Positions 18,070 through 27,567 are shown, counted from the first letter of the stretch. The stretch: DNA of 64,000 bases from Pseudomonas nitroreducens (GCF_014204515.1 NZ_JACHLI010000005.1:186001-250000); one strand, 5' to 3'. The notes: generated from the letters alone by a model not told the origin. Program-made: numbers and translations.

Positions 18070-18761
18070 AGCTCGTTCCTCACGAAGCCTCGGCCGGCGC
18101 GACGCTCGAGGAAGTGCAGGGCGGCCATGATGAAGACGGTCAGGCCCAGGTAGATGAAGGCCGCGGTCATGTAGAAGGTGAAGGGCTCCTTGGTCGCATT
18201 GGAGGCGACCTGGGCCTTGCGCATGATCTCGTCGAGGCTGATCAGCGAGACCAGGGCGGTGTCCTTGAGCAGGATCAGGTAGAGGTTGCCCAGGCCCGGC
18301 AGCGCCACGCGCCACACCTGCGGCAGCACGATGCGCCAGAAGATCCGCGGGGCAGACAGGCCCAGTGCCTGGCCGGCTTCACGGTGACCCTTGGGAATCG
18401 CCAGCAGCGCGCCACGGAACACCTCGGTGGCGTAGGCGCCAAAGCACAGGCCCAGGGCACAGGTGCCGGCGGCGAAGGGCGAAAGGGCGAATTCGGGGTA
18501 GCCGAACAGATTGCCGATGGCGTTCAGGCCGGTCACGGTACCGAAGTAGATCATCAGTACCCAGAGCGTCTCGGGGACGCCGCGCACCAGGGTGGTGTAG
18601 AAACCGCCGAGCATGCGCAGGAAGCTGTTCTTCGAGGTCTTGGCGATGGCGCCGAGCAGGCCGAGGATCAGTCCCACGCAGACTGCGGCGAGCGAAAGCT
18701 TGAGCGTCATCCAGGTGCCGGCGATCAACTGATCGCCAAAGCCGTGCAGGTCGAAAATCAT
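18066..18761 (-). CDS. Amino-acid ABC transporter permease (HisQ-type)
   Basis: 231 residues with five predicted membrane segments. The EAA motif is GHREAGQALGLSAPRIFWRIVLPQ and RGVPETLWVLMIYFG is the periplasmic-loop signature of HisQ-type permeases. It lies 56 bp after the binding-protein gene, with a strong hairpin in that gap, and is coupled to the next permease. Substrate is set by the binding protein, which looks like a basic amino-acid binder. Confidence 0.9.
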   Translation of the reverse strand: MIFDLHGFGDQLIAGTWMTLKLSLAAVCVGLILGLLGAIAKTSKNSFLRMLGGFYTTLVRGVPETLWVLMIYFGTVTGLNAIGNLFGYPEFALSPFAAGTCALGLCFGAYATEVFRGALLAIPKGHREAGQALGLSAPRIFWRIVLPQVWRVALPGLGNLYLILLKDTALVSLISLDEIMRKAQVASNATKEPFTFYMTAAFIYLGLTVFIMAALHFLERRAGRGFVRNEL

Positions 18762-18782
18762 GGGGAGTCACGCCTGAGGGCG

Positions 18783-18808
18783 CGCGCCGCCCGGGGCAGG
18801 GCGGCGCG
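18783..18808 (-). other. Intercistronic hairpin after the binding-protein gene
   Basis: CGCGCCGCCC-GGGGCA-GGGCGGCGCG is a perfect ten-pair stem between the binding-protein and permease genes, with no T-run. Hairpins at this position commonly protect the upstream mRNA segment so that the binding protein is made in excess over the membrane subunits. Confidence 0.6.
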
Positions 18809-18817
18809 GCACGCGCA

Positions 18818-19570
18818 TCAGTAGATGCTGAAGGGGAAGTACTTTTCGTTGATCTTCTTGTAGGTACCGTCGTCGACAATTTCCTTCAGGGCGGCGTTCA
18901 GCTTGTCACGCAGCGGGTCGCCCTTGCGCACGGCGATGCCGATCTTGTCGTTGTCGAACACCGGCTCGCCCTTGAACTCGAAGTCCTTGCCGGCGTCGCT
19001 TTTCAGCCAGTCGTACTGCACGAACTTGTCGGCCAGCACGCCGTCGAGGCGGCCCGAGGACAGGTCGAGGTAGGCGTTTTCCTGGGTGTCGTAGAGCTTG
19101 ATGGTGACCACGTCGGCCATGTTGTCTTCAAGCCAGGTGCCGGCGATGGTGGCGCGCTGCGCACCGATCACCTTGCCCTTCAGGTAGCCCTTGTCGGTCT
19201 TGAAGTCGGTGGACTTGGGCGCCACGAACTGCAGCTTGTTGGTGTAGTAGGGGTTGGTGAAGTCCACCGCCTGCTTGCGCTCGTCGGTGATCGACATGGA
19301 AGCGACGATGAAATCGAATTTCTTGGCGTTCAGGGCCGGGATGATGCCGTCCCAGTCGGAGGTGACGACCTCGCACTCGGTCTTCATCTTGGCGCACAGC
19401 GCCTTGCCGATCTCGATGTCGAAGCCGACCACCTGGCCGCTGGCGTCGATGCCGTTGAAGGGCGGGTAGGCGCCTTCGGTGCCGATGCGCAGCTTGTCGG
19501 CGGCGATGGCCTGGCTCCCCAGTGCAAAGGTGGCCGCGACAGCCAGAACGATCTTCTTATAGTTCTTCAT
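18818..19570 (-). CDS. Periplasmic polar amino-acid binding protein (basic amino acids likely)
   Basis: 250 residues with a signal peptide (MKNYKKIVLAVAATFALGSQAIA, cut about residue 23). It has the SBP_bac_3 fold: LRIGTEGAYPPFNGID, GFDIEIGKALC, and DWDGIIPALNAKKFDFIVASMSITDERK. These match the lysine/arginine/ornithine and histidine binders (ArgT/HisJ/AotJ). It captures substrate in the periplasm for the two permeases and the ATPase that flank it. The ligand is inferred from family resemblance only. Confidence 0.9.
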   Translation of the reverse strand: MKNYKKIVLAVAATFALGSQAIAADKLRIGTEGAYPPFNGIDASGQVVGFDIEIGKALCAKMKTECEVVTSDWDGIIPALNAKKFDFIVASMSITDERKQAVDFTNPYYTNKLQFVAPKSTDFKTDKGYLKGKVIGAQRATIAGTWLEDNMADVVTIKLYDTQENAYLDLSSGRLDGVLADKFVQYDWLKSDAGKDFEFKGEPVFDNDKIGIAVRKGDPLRDKLNAALKEIVDDGTYKKINEKYFPFSIY

Positions 19571-19584
19571 TCAGTGATGCTCCG

Positions 19585-20358
19585 TTAGCGGTGGCTGGAC
19601 ATGAATTGTTTACAGCGTGCCGATTGCGGGTTGTCAAATACCTGCTGCGGCGGTCCCTGCTCTTCTACCAGGCCCTGGTGGAGGAACACCACCTCGCTGG
19701 ACACCTGGCGGGCAAAGTTCATCTCGTGGGTGACCAGCAACATGGTGCGGCCTTCCTCGGCGAGCTTGCGGATCACGTTGAGCACTTCCTGGACCATCTC
19801 CGGGTCCAGCGCGGAAGTCGGCTCGTCGAACAGGATCACCTTGGGCTGCATCGCCAGCGTGCGGGCGATGGCGGCGCGCTGCTGCTGGCCGCCGGAGAGC
19901 TGGGCGGGGAAGCTGTGGCGCTTGTCGGCGATGCCGACCTTGGCCAGCAGGGCCTCGGCGATCTCGGTGGCTTCGGCCTTGGTCTTGCCCAGCACGCGGC
20001 GCGGCGCCTCGATGATGTTGTCGAGGATGCTCATGTGCGGCCAGAGGTTGAAGTTCTGGAAGACGAAGCCCAGTTCGCTGCGCAGACGGTTGATCTGCTT
20101 GTTATCCGAGGCGACCAGCGAGCCGTCCTTGGTTTTCTTCAGCTTGAGCTCTTCACCGGCGACCAGGATCTGGCCCTGGTGCGGGTTTTCCAGCAGGTTG
20201 ATGCAGCGCAGGAACGTGGATTTACCGGAACCGGAGGAGCCGAGAATGGAAATCACATCGCCGTCGCGGGCGGTCAGGGAAATGCCTTTGAGCACTTCCA
20301 GGTCACCGTAACGCTTGTGCAGGTTACGGATTTCCAGAGCGGGCATGGCCGTGGCCAT
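19585..20358 (-). CDS. Amino-acid ABC transporter ATP-binding protein (HisP/GlnQ-type)
   Basis: 257 residues from the ATG at 20358, which has GGAG upstream; the frame is open to 20415 without a better site. Walker A is GSSGSGKST, the signature is LSGGQQQR, Walker B is VILFDEPTS, and the switch histidine is in LLVTHEM. The short insert KLKKTKDGSLVASDNKQ is typical of HisP relatives. It is the first gene of the ATPase, binding protein, permease, permease operon, 14 bp before the binding-protein gene. Confidence 0.93.
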   Translation of the reverse strand: MATAMPALEIRNLHKRYGDLEVLKGISLTARDGDVISILGSSGSGKSTFLRCINLLENPHQGQILVAGEELKLKKTKDGSLVASDNKQINRLRSELGFVFQNFNLWPHMSILDNIIEAPRRVLGKTKAEATEIAEALLAKVGIADKRHSFPAQLSGGQQQRAAIARTLAMQPKVILFDEPTSALDPEMVQEVLNVIRKLAEEGRTMLLVTHEMNFARQVSSEVVFLHQGLVEEQGPPQQVFDNPQSARCKQFMSSHR

Positions 20359-20629
20359 AAGGGGCTCCTCTATTGTTATTCGGACGCTTTGCAGCAGGCT
20401 TTCACAGCAGTTCACTGCAGAATCGGGGCCATCCTGGCGAGGGGCAAGCTAACACGCACTCCGGGGTGCGCCAAGCGCCCAGCTGCCGCGGTCGTCGGCG
20501 ATAGTGGCGATTTGTCGCATTGCCGCAGGGCCTTGTCGCCTGGGCTGAACTAGCGCTGCCCGATGGTGCCCCGTTGGTGCAGCTGGGCGGTGCGCGGGGG
20601 CGCGATAGTGCCAGTTTGTGGCGTCGGAT
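20359..20629. other. Intergenic region upstream of the amino-acid transporter
   Basis: About 270 bp between the transporter operon and the terminator of the next gene, presumably holding the minus-strand transporter promoter. Two similar blocks are visible: GATAGTGGCGATTTGTCGCATTG at about 20499 and GATAGTGCCAGTTTGTGGCGTCG at about 20604. They are imperfect direct repeats about 105 bp apart. No confident promoter was found. Confidence 0.3.
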
Positions 20630-20657
20630 AAAAGTCCGGCGGCCCTGGGGCCGCCGG
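20630..20657 (-). terminator. Intrinsic terminator of the sulfatase-family gene
   Basis: CCGGCGGCC-CTGG-GGCCGCCGG is a perfect nine-pair stem just after the stop at 20664, and on the minus strand ACTTTTAT follows it. Confidence 0.75.
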
Positions 20658-20663
20658 TGGGTG

Positions 20664-23015
20664 TCACTGCATCATCTGCCGCAGCTGCGGGCTCGGATCG
20701 TCGACCGCTTCGGCCGGGGTGATGTCGTCCTGGGATTCCGGCGGCTGGCTGGCCATCAGGTTCGGGTGGCCGGACAGGCGCGGGATCGGCAGTGGCTTGG
20801 CGTCGGCCAGTGCGCTGCCGCCGCCTTCGGTGGCGTTGATCGACGATTTGCGCGGCTGCGTCAGCACGTGGAAATCGGTGATCTCGATGACGCCCTTGCC
20901 TTCGGCCAGCAGGTGGAAGGAGAACGCCTTGCGCGCTTCCTCGTTGTCGAAACCGAAGGTCACCTCCAGTGGCTGGTTGCGTTTGACCAGCGGGAAGTCC
21001 GGCATCTGGATGGGCACCGGTTTTTCGAAGGAGCGCGTCTTGAGCGTCACTTTCGCCCCATTGGCGTCCATCTGGATCGCGCGGATCTTCAGGCGCACCG
21101 TGGTGTGGGTGTTGGCCGGGAACTCCAGGTACTGCGCGCCGATCAGGTTGTCGGTGTACTCGTTGTCGATCTGCGGCTTCAGGCGGATGCGCTCCTTGGT
21201 CGCGAACTGGTATTCGCGGGCCGACTGGGCCTTGGTCACCGACTGGTCGAGGATATCGGCGCGGGCGGTCATCAGGCGCGCGTCACGGCCGCTGAAGCGC
21301 CCTTCGAACTTGGCGCTGTCGGCGATGAAGCCGTCACTCTTGTAGCGCCGGCAGACCTGCTGGAAGTCGCACTCGGTAAAGTTGCCCTTGCCGTCGTGGT
21401 AGCGCTGCATGCCGTTGGTGAAGGTGACCATCTCGCGGCCGTTGCTGTACTCGCGGAACAGCGAGCGGCCGGCGATATCCTGCGGCGCCTTGATGGCGAA
21501 GTAGTCGAGTACCGAAGACTCCATGTCGACGTGGCCGTAGACGCCGGCCTTCACCGGCGGCAGCGCGGCCTGTTCCGGGGCGAGGATCAGGTTCAGGCCC
21601 CAGGCCGAAGCGAGGCGCACGTTGTCGATGCCGTGGGACTCGTCGGAGGTGACGATGACCAGGGTGTCCTTGAGCACGCCCTTCTCTTCCAGGCCCTTGA
21701 GGAAGGCATCGACCGCGTCGTCGAGGTAGGCGATGGCGGCCTGGCGCGGCGTCGGATACTTGGCCAGGTATTCCGGAGTAGACGAATACGGCTGGTGGGT
21801 GCCGACGGTGAGCAGGGTGAGCATCCACGGCTGCTTCTTCTCGCGCAGCTGACCGACGTAGTCCAGCGCGCCTTCGAAGAAGGCCTTGTCATCCATGCCC
21901 CAGGCGAACTCCAGGTAGGGCTTCTTCTTGAACCAGTCGCGGCCCAGGGTCTTGTCGAAGCCCATGGCCGGCATGACCTTGTCCTTGGCCATGAAACGCA
22001 GCCCCGCGCCCTGCAGGAAGTGCGTGCTGAAGCCGGCCTGGTGCAGTTGCGCCGGCAGGCACTCGGCGGCGCGGGTCGGGTTGCCCAGCAGTTCGACGCC
22101 CTTGGGCGTGCCGTTGTCCAGCTTGCTGTAGTCGCCGCAGAGCATGGCGTAGAGGCCGCGGATGGTCTGGTGGCTGTGCACCACGTAGTCCGGGGTGGTC
22201 ATGGCGCGCTCGGCCCAGGTGCTCAGGCGCGGCATGACGTTTTCTTCGTAGCTGCTGCTCAGCGCCGCGCGGTTGGTCGCCACATAGGCGCCAGGAATAC
22301 CTTCCATGGCGATGATCAGCACATTCTTCGCCTGGCCACGGCCGGCCAGCAGCGAGGTGCCGTTGAGGTCATGCTGGGTCAGGCCGGTAACGTCGGGCTT
22401 GATCTCGGGGAGGTCGCGGTCGCGCCAGTCCTGATAGGCCATCTCGCCGCCGGTAACCGCGCGGGACACCAGCTGGTGCGGCAGGTTGAACTGCTTCCAC
22501 ATCTCCGCGTCGCTGGGCTGGAAGTACTGCACGCCGAAGTGGCCGGCCAGCAGCAGTGCCGGCAGCGCGTAGGCGTAGCGCGGCAGCGGCTTCTCGCGGC
22601 GGCGCCAGAGCAGGGCGCAGGCGAGGATGCCGGCGCCGATGATGATCGCCAGGTGCAGGTGGTTGAGGCCGCCGCCTTCGGTGGAGTTGGCGACGAAGGT
22701 CGGGTCGGCGAGGAAGTGCAGGTCTTCCGGCGCAGGCATGCGGCCCACGGCGCTGACCAGCTCGGCGGTGCCGATCACCGACAATGCCCAGATCAGCATG
22801 ACCGGAATGGCGATGAACAGCCGGCGGTTGTGCAGCGCGACGACCAGCAGCGTGCCCAGCGCGAGGTCCGACAGATAGCCCAGCGGGGAACCCCAGCCAA
22901 GGCTGTAGCGGCCGATCACCGGGACCAGCAGGAAAAGGGCAGACAGGGAAACCAGGTTGCCCCGGGAATTCCACCAGCTAATGAGTTTGCGCACAGTGAC
23001 TCCGCTACGAAACAT
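20664..23015 (-). CDS. Inner-membrane sulfatase/alkaline-phosphatase superfamily protein (LtaS-like)
   Basis: About 783 residues from the ATG at 23015; an in-frame extension to 23117 is less likely. Four or five transmembrane helices fill the N-terminal 190 residues. The large periplasmic domain belongs to the sulfatase fold. NVLIIAMEGIPGAY supplies the first metal ligand, HSHQTIRGLY contains the likely nucleophile threonine, VGTHQPY follows, and VTSDESHGIDN provides the distal metal ligands. Relatives transfer phosphoglycerol or phosphoethanolamine to cell-surface glycans. The first motif reads MEG where LtaS-type enzymes usually have ES/ET, so function is open. The C-terminal 300 residues beyond the fold look family-specific. 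Confidence 0.8.
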   Translation of the reverse strand: MFRSGVTVRKLISWWNSRGNLVSLSALFLLVPVIGRYSLGWGSPLGYLSDLALGTLLVVALHNRRLFIAIPVMLIWALSVIGTAELVSAVGRMPAPEDLHFLADPTFVANSTEGGGLNHLHLAIIIGAGILACALLWRRREKPLPRYAYALPALLLAGHFGVQYFQPSDAEMWKQFNLPHQLVSRAVTGGEMAYQDWRDRDLPEIKPDVTGLTQHDLNGTSLLAGRGQAKNVLIIAMEGIPGAYVATNRAALSSSYEENVMPRLSTWAERAMTTPDYVVHSHQTIRGLYAMLCGDYSKLDNGTPKGVELLGNPTRAAECLPAQLHQAGFSTHFLQGAGLRFMAKDKVMPAMGFDKTLGRDWFKKKPYLEFAWGMDDKAFFEGALDYVGQLREKKQPWMLTLLTVGTHQPYSSTPEYLAKYPTPRQAAIAYLDDAVDAFLKGLEEKGVLKDTLVIVTSDESHGIDNVRLASAWGLNLILAPEQAALPPVKAGVYGHVDMESSVLDYFAIKAPQDIAGRSLFREYSNGREMVTFTNGMQRYHDGKGNFTECDFQQVCRRYKSDGFIADSAKFEGRFSGRDARLMTARADILDQSVTKAQSAREYQFATKERIRLKPQIDNEYTDNLIGAQYLEFPANTHTTVRLKIRAIQMDANGAKVTLKTRSFEKPVPIQMPDFPLVKRNQPLEVTFGFDNEEARKAFSFHLLAEGKGVIEITDFHVLTQPRKSSINATEGGGSALADAKPLPIPRLSGHPNLMASQPPESQDDITPAEAVDDPSPQLRQMMQ

Positions 23016-23180
23016 CGAATCCCGGAGGGTATCCCACTGAAGTGTGAGAATCGTCCGGATGGTCATGATTCTGAAAGATCGGTGTGCTATGTGCCAGTAG
23101 ACACTGTGGTTAAGCAAACATTCGATACGAAACGTGGGAGCTTGCGGGGGCGGGGGAGGGACTTGTGCGGGGGGGAATGA

Positions 23181-23216
23181 AAAAGCCCCTGAAATCTCGC
23201 GATTTCAGGGGCTTTT
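23181..23216 (-). terminator. Terminator downstream of tRNA-Phe
   Basis: AAAAGCCCCTGAAATC-TCGC-GATTTCAGGGGCTTTT is a perfect 16-pair inverted repeat ending in Ts on both strands. It directly follows the tRNA on the minus strand. Confidence 0.88.
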
Positions 23217-23225
23217 CGGAAGGCT

Positions 23226-23301
23226 TGGTGCCCAGGGACGGAATCGAACCGCCGACACGGGGATTTTCAATCCCCTGCTCTACCAACTGAGCTACCTGGG
23301 C
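23226..23301 (-). tRNA. tRNA-Phe (anticodon GAA)
   Basis: A 76-nt cloverleaf with encoded CCA. Acceptor GCCCAGG pairs with CCTGGGC, the D-arm is AGCTCAGTTGGTAGAGC, the anticodon loop TTGAAAA gives GAA, and the T-arm is GGCGGTTCGATTCCGTC. A long terminator follows. It stands between yggX and the sulfatase-family gene. Confidence 0.97.
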
Positions 23302-23379
23302 AACGTGGCGCGCATTAAAAGGGTTTTCGAAAGGGGTGTCAAGCGTGCCGCGAAAAAATTTTTCAAATAATACCGAAGC

Positions 23380-23652
23380 TTACGCGCTGGGCGGGACGTA
23401 GCCCTCGGCCTGCGCGTATTCCTCGCCGGAGAGGAACTTGTCCATTTCGGCGGTGAGGAACTTGCGGTCCTCGGCATTCATCATGTTCAGGCGCCGCTCG
23501 TTGATCAGCATGGTCTGGTGCTTCTGCCATTCTTCCCAGGCCTTCTTCGAGACGTGCTCGTAGATGTCCTGGCCCTTGGCGCCGGGATAGGGTGCGCGAT
23601 CGAGGCCGGGCAGCTCTTCTTTGAATTTGCGGCACATCACCAGTCGGGTCAT
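23380..23652 (-). CDS. yggX: Probable Fe(2+)-trafficking protein
   Basis: 90 residues, the standard length of Ygg[20 protein letters not shown], the PGxKGQxIYE motif, [14 protein letters not shown] and [12 protein letters not shown] are hallmark stretches, with the single conserved cysteine at residue 7. It protects iron-sulfur enzymes and MutY activity from oxidative damage in enteric bacteria. The ATG at 23652 overlaps the mutY stop (ATGTCATGA), the usual mutY-yggX arrangement. Confidence 0.97.
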   Translation of the reverse strand: MTRLVMCRKFKEELPGLDRAPYPGAKGQDIYEHVSKKAWEEWQKHQTMLINERRLNMMNAEDRKFLTAEMDKFLSGEEYAQAEGYVPPSA

Positions 23653-24716
23653 GACATTTCTCCTGCGTTCAACACGTCGGCGGCTCGTTTGAGCAGCTTC
23701 TTCACCGGGGCGGCAAGGCCGAGCCGCGGCGGGGTGGCGAGGTTATACCAGAGCCAGTCGGCCTCGGCCACGGCGGGGGCGGCGTCCTCGACGCGCACCA
23801 GCCAGGGCTCGATGGCCAGCTGGAAGTGGCTGAAGGTGTGGGTCAGGCCGGGCAGTTCGCGGCGCTCGCCCAGGCGCAGGGCGTGGCGCTGCGCCAGCGG
23901 GTCGAGGGCGCTGAGGTCGTCCAGCTCGGGGAAGCTCCACAAGCCGCCCCAGAGGCCGGTCGACGGGCGGCGATAGAGCAGGATGTCGCCCTCGCGGTTG
24001 GCCAGGATCGGCATCAGCGTGCGCTTCTGCGGCAGCGCCTTGCGCGGCTTGGACACCGGGAAGTCGCTCTCGCGGCCGAGGAAGTGCGCCCGGCAGCCTT
24101 CGCGCAGCGGGCAGAGCAGGCAGCTGGGCTTGCTGCGGGTACAGAGCGTGGCGCCCAGGTCCATCATCGCCTGGGTGTAGTGGTTGACCCGTGCGTGCGG
24201 CGTGAAGCGCTCGGCGGCCTCCCACAGTTGCCTGGCCACCTTGGGCTCGCCCGGATAGCCGTCGCAGGCGATGTAGCGCGCCAGCACGCGCTTGACGTTG
24301 CCGTCGAGGATCGGCGCGCGCAGGCCCATGGAGATGCTGGCGATGGCGCCGGCGGTGGAGCGGCCGATGCCGGGCAGCTCGGCGAGCTGTTCGACGTCGC
24401 GGGGGAATTCGCCGCCGTGCTGCTCCATTACCGTCTTCGCGGTCTTGTGCAGGTTGCGGGCGCGGGTGTAGTAGCCCAGGCCCGTCCACAGGTGCAGCAC
24501 TTCGTCTTCCGCTGCATTGGCCAGGTCCGCCACGGTCGGCATAGCCGTCATGAAGCGGTCGTAGTAGCCCATCACGGTGCTGACCTGGGTCTGCTGCAGC
24601 ATGATTTCCGACACCCACACCCGGTAGGGCGTGATGTTCTGCTGCCAGGGCAGGTCATGGCGGCCGTGGCTGTCGAACCAGTCGAGCACGGCCGAGTTGA
24701 AGCTTTGCGGGGTCAC
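23649..24716 (-). CDS. mutY: Adenine DNA glycosylase
   Basis: 355 residues from the GTG at 24716, which overlaps the asmA stop as GTGA; the frame is open to 24899 but that part lies within asmA. Removes adenine opposite 8-oxoguanine. The catalytic glutamate is E37 in [10 protein letters not shown]. The helix-hairpin-helix is [12 protein letters not shown] with the following D in [10 protein letters not shown]. Four cysteines ([17 protein letters not shown]) bind a [4Fe-4S] cluster, and the C-terminal NUDIX-like domain reads the lesion. It sits in the coupled group asmA-mutY-yggX. Confidence 0.96.
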   Translation of the reverse strand: MTPQSFNSAVLDWFDSHGRHDLPWQQNITPYRVWVSEIMLQQTQVSTVMGYYDRFMTAMPTVADLANAAEDEVLHLWTGLGYYTRARNLHKTAKTVMEQHGGEFPRDVEQLAELPGIGRSTAGAIASISMGLRAPILDGNVKRVLARYIACDGYPGEPKVARQLWEAAERFTPHARVNHYTQAMMDLGATLCTRSKPSCLLCPLREGCRAHFLGRESDFPVSKPRKALPQKRTLMPILANREGDILLYRRPSTGLWGGLWSFPELDDLSALDPLAQRHALRLGERRELPGLTHTFSHFQLAIEPWLVRVEDAAPAVAEADWLWYNLATPPRLGLAAPVKKLLKRAADVLNAGEMS

Positions 24717-26941
24717 TTCTTGAACAGCCCTTTGAGTGCGTCTTTGAGTTCGGGACTGACCTTGTCGCCGAGCTTCTCTTCGAGTTTTTCGTTCAGCCGG
24801 TCGCCGGCCAGACGTGCGGCGATCTTGCCGATCCCATCCTTGTCCAGGCGGCAGGCCTTGGCGCCCAGTTCCAGCGGGCCGCGGCAGCGCAGCGGCCATT
24901 CGATGCCGACGTAGCGCTTGTTCACTTCGCAGGCCGGGTCGGGCATGTCGCTCTTGTCGCCTTCAATGGTCACGCCGACGCGGTAGTCCATGCCCAGCAC
25001 GCGCAGGTCGAGGTCGCCGTCGCCCTTCACCGTCAGGCCGGGAATGCTGGCCTTGAGATCGGGGTTGCTGGCCACGCCATTGCGGAAGGTCAGGTTGCCC
25101 TGCAGTTCGCGGAAGGGCGTGTCCTTGCCGCCGTGCTCGGCGCTCAGCGACTTGCGGTTAAGGGTGGCGATGCCCTGGCACAGCTGCTGTTCGAGGTTGG
25201 CGTTGAGCAGCACGCCCTGGGTCATGACGAAGCGCGCGGTGCCGTTGAGGTTGTCGATCCAGGCCTTTTGACTGTTGCCCTGGGTGGTGATGTCGGCGTC
25301 CAGGTCCAGCAGGCCCTTCACCGGCGGCTTCTGGCCCTGGGATTCGAGCAGGCGCTCCACCGGCACGTCGGCGATGTGCTTCTTCACCTTCAGGGTCGGT
25401 ACGTCCTGGCGCACGTCGAGGGTCGCAGCGGCGTTGAACTTGCCGTCGTACAGCTCGCCGCGCAGGTCGTCGAGGCTGAGCAGGCCACCCTGGCCACGCA
25501 GCTTGAGCACCGCGTTCTCGATGGGCAGCTTGTCCAGGGTCAGTTGGCCGAGGGTCAGGTTGGCGTCCAGGTCCAGCGCGCGCAGGCGGGCGACGGGCAG
25601 CAGCGGGGCGTCGCTCCAGGCCTGCTGGGTCGGCTGGCTGGGCAGCGGGGTGTCGCCCTTGATGGCGCTCTGCGCGGTGGCGTCGACTTCGGCCTTGCGT
25701 GCGCTGTTGGTCGCGTCCTGGGCCTGCTTGACCTTGGCCGGCAGGTAGCGGTCGAGGTTGAGCTTATCGCCGGCCAGTTGGGCACGAATCGCCTGCTTGC
25801 CGAAGTCGGCGATGCCCAGGGTGCCGCTGAAGCTGCTGTCATCCAGCTTCAGCTTGATGTCGCCCAGGGTCAGGCTGTTGCGGGTGCCGCTGACGCGGGT
25901 GGCCAGCTCCAGCTTGGTCAGGGTGTTGGCGTCGGCCATGGCCGGCAGGGTCTGGCCGATGCCTTCGAGGAACTCGCGCAGGTTGAACGGCGCCAGCGAC
26001 AGGCCGCCATCGAACTTGGGCTCCTTGTCCAGCTCGCGGGCCTTGATCTCGCCCAGCGCGCGCAGCTGGTTGACGGTGATCTTCAGGCCGTTCCACTCGG
26101 CGACCTGGGCGGCCTGGTCGAGCACCAGCTGGCCCTGGGCGCTGTAGTTGGCGGTCTTGCCCTGGAACGGATCGCCCGAGACTTCGCCGGACAGCTTGGC
26201 GTCTTCGAGCTGATAGCGCTTGAGCGCGCGGTCGAAGCGCAGGTTGCCGGTCAGCTCGGTACGGGCGCGGATCACCGGCTGGTTGGTGCCCAGGTAGGCG
26301 TTGAGCTTCACCGGGATGTTGCTGCCTTCGCGGATGGCGCCGGTGGTCAGCTCGATGCCTTCGACGCTGTAGTTCTTGCCGTTCTGGGCGTCGGCGTAGT
26401 CGATGCGGGCGTTCTTCACGCTCAGGCTGTCGATGTCCAGCTTCATCGCCTGGTGGGATTCCTGCGCGTCCGCCTTGGCCTGCTCGCTGGGCGCCGGCGC
26501 AGGCTGTGCGGCGGGCGGCGTGCCATTGGCCGGCTGGGCGGGCTTGCCGATACTTTCCCAGTTGCCGACGCCATTCTTGTCCTTGTTCAGGGAGAGGGTC
26601 AGGCCTTCGACACGGATGTCGCTCATCTGCACTTCCTTGCGCAGCAGCGGCAGCACGCGCACGGACATGGCCAGCAACTGGGCGTCGGCAAACGGCTTGT
26701 CCGGCGTCTGCAGGCTGGCCACGCTGGTGTCGTGCAGCTCCAGGCCCAGCCAGGGGAACAGGCTCCAGCCGATGTCGCCCTTGAGGTTGAGCTCCAGGTT
26801 GGCCTTGTCCCGGGCGATCTGGCGGATCTCGTCCTTGTAGTCATTCGGGTCGAAGAAGTGGGTCAGCACGAAGCCGGCGGCGACGATGAGCAGCAGCAGG
26901 ACCAGGGCAATGATGCCGATGATTTTGCCGAACGCTTTCAT
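24713..26941 (-). CDS. AsmA-family inner-membrane-anchored protein
   Basis: 742 residues from the ATG at 26941 (MKAFGKIIGIIALVLLLLIVAAG), with AAGGAC upstream. One N-terminal membrane helix anchors a large periplasmic AsmA domain. N-terminal motifs include FDPNDYKDEIRQIARDKANLELNLKGDIGWSLFPW, cut here by family variation, and the C-terminal AsmA repeat has DLDADITTQG and LDLRVLGMDYRVGV. AsmA proteins are now seen as bridge-like lipid carriers affecting outer-membrane lipid balance. A proline/alanine-rich linker lies around residues 150-175. It is translationally coupled to mutY. Confidence 0.9.
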   Translation of the reverse strand: MKAFGKIIGIIALVLLLLIVAAGFVLTHFFDPNDYKDEIRQIARDKANLELNLKGDIGWSLFPWLGLELHDTSVASLQTPDKPFADAQLLAMSVRVLPLLRKEVQMSDIRVEGLTLSLNKDKNGVGNWESIGKPAQPANGTPPAAQPAPAPSEQAKADAQESHQAMKLDIDSLSVKNARIDYADAQNGKNYSVEGIELTTGAIREGSNIPVKLNAYLGTNQPVIRARTELTGNLRFDRALKRYQLEDAKLSGEVSGDPFQGKTANYSAQGQLVLDQAAQVAEWNGLKITVNQLRALGEIKARELDKEPKFDGGLSLAPFNLREFLEGIGQTLPAMADANTLTKLELATRVSGTRNSLTLGDIKLKLDDSSFSGTLGIADFGKQAIRAQLAGDKLNLDRYLPAKVKQAQDATNSARKAEVDATAQSAIKGDTPLPSQPTQQAWSDAPLLPVARLRALDLDANLTLGQLTLDKLPIENAVLKLRGQGGLLSLDDLRGELYDGKFNAAATLDVRQDVPTLKVKKHIADVPVERLLESQGQKPPVKGLLDLDADITTQGNSQKAWIDNLNGTARFVMTQGVLLNANLEQQLCQGIATLNRKSLSAEHGGKDTPFRELQGNLTFRNGVASNPDLKASIPGLTVKGDGDLDLRVLGMDYRVGVTIEGDKSDMPDPACEVNKRYVGIEWPLRCRGPLELGAKACRLDKDGIGKIAARLAGDRLNEKLEEKLGDKVSPELKDALKGLFKK

Positions 26942-27080
26942 GGACGGGTCCTTGTTCAGGCGGCGAGTGAAGTAGCGGAGAAGTATACCAATCACGCAGC
27001 GGCACCCCAGCCCGTGAAGGCGGGATAGTCATTGCGGGGTTTGAACCGGCGTCGGGCGCGCGGTTCCCGGCGCTGGCGGA

Positions 27081-27479
27081 TCAGGCCGGCTGCAGCGTCA
27101 GACCGAGATGCTGTGCAAACTGCGCGGCTTCGGCGCGGCTTTCCGGGGCGACCAGGCGCAGCGCCGCGCCCTGCAGCACGGCCAGGCGCTGGGCTTCTTC
27201 CAGCAGTCGCCGGGCCACGCCGCGATTACGGGTGATGCGCCGTACGCACAGGTGCGAGAGGCGCCAGATATCGCCGTCGCGTGCGATCCAGGCCGCGCCC
27301 AGCAGGCGGTCGTTGAAGCGCCCGGTGAACAGCCGGCCCTCGGCAAGTCCACGCTCGACCAGCTCTGCGGCATCGGCGAACGGCGCCAGCAGCCAGTCCG
27401 GCGCGTCGGCGTAGATCTTCAGCAGGTCCTGGCGGTCCTGCTCGCTGGGCTGGGTCAGGTGCTGGACGACGACGGGCAT
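27081..27479 (-). CDS. Small GNAT-domain protein, PanM/PanZ-like
   Basis: 132 residues with a GNAT acetyltransferase fold: GAAWIARDGDIWRLSHLCVRRITRNRGVARRLLEEA includes the acetyl-CoA loop R-N-R-G-V-A-R-R. The length and pattern resemble PanM/PanZ, which activates cleavage of aspartate decarboxylase PanD and senses acetyl-CoA. The assignment to PanM is by recollection. A generic N-acetyltransferase is the alternative. It lies alone, with its start facing the his operon across a short spacer. Confidence 0.7.
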   Translation of the reverse strand: MPVVVQHLTQPSEQDRQDLLKIYADAPDWLLAPFADAAELVERGLAEGRLFTGRFNDRLLGAAWIARDGDIWRLSHLCVRRITRNRGVARRLLEEAQRLAVLQGAALRLVAPESRAEAAQFAQHLGLTLQPA

Positions 27480-27567
27480 CGGGCAATCCTTGAAAGACGA
27501 GCCGCGCAGTTTAGGACCATCGGCCAGCGCCGACCACCGCCCATAGCCGTGCAGCGCCCGGCACGCC

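Noticed and set aside
20599..20613. Sigma-54 promoter for the amino-acid transporter
   Set aside because: A perfect TGGCAC occurs on the minus strand, but the -12 GC is absent at the required spacing.
20520..23180. Plus-strand ORF of 886 codons opposite the sulfatase-family gene
   Set aside because: Shadow frame; the minus-strand protein has membrane helices and catalytic motifs.
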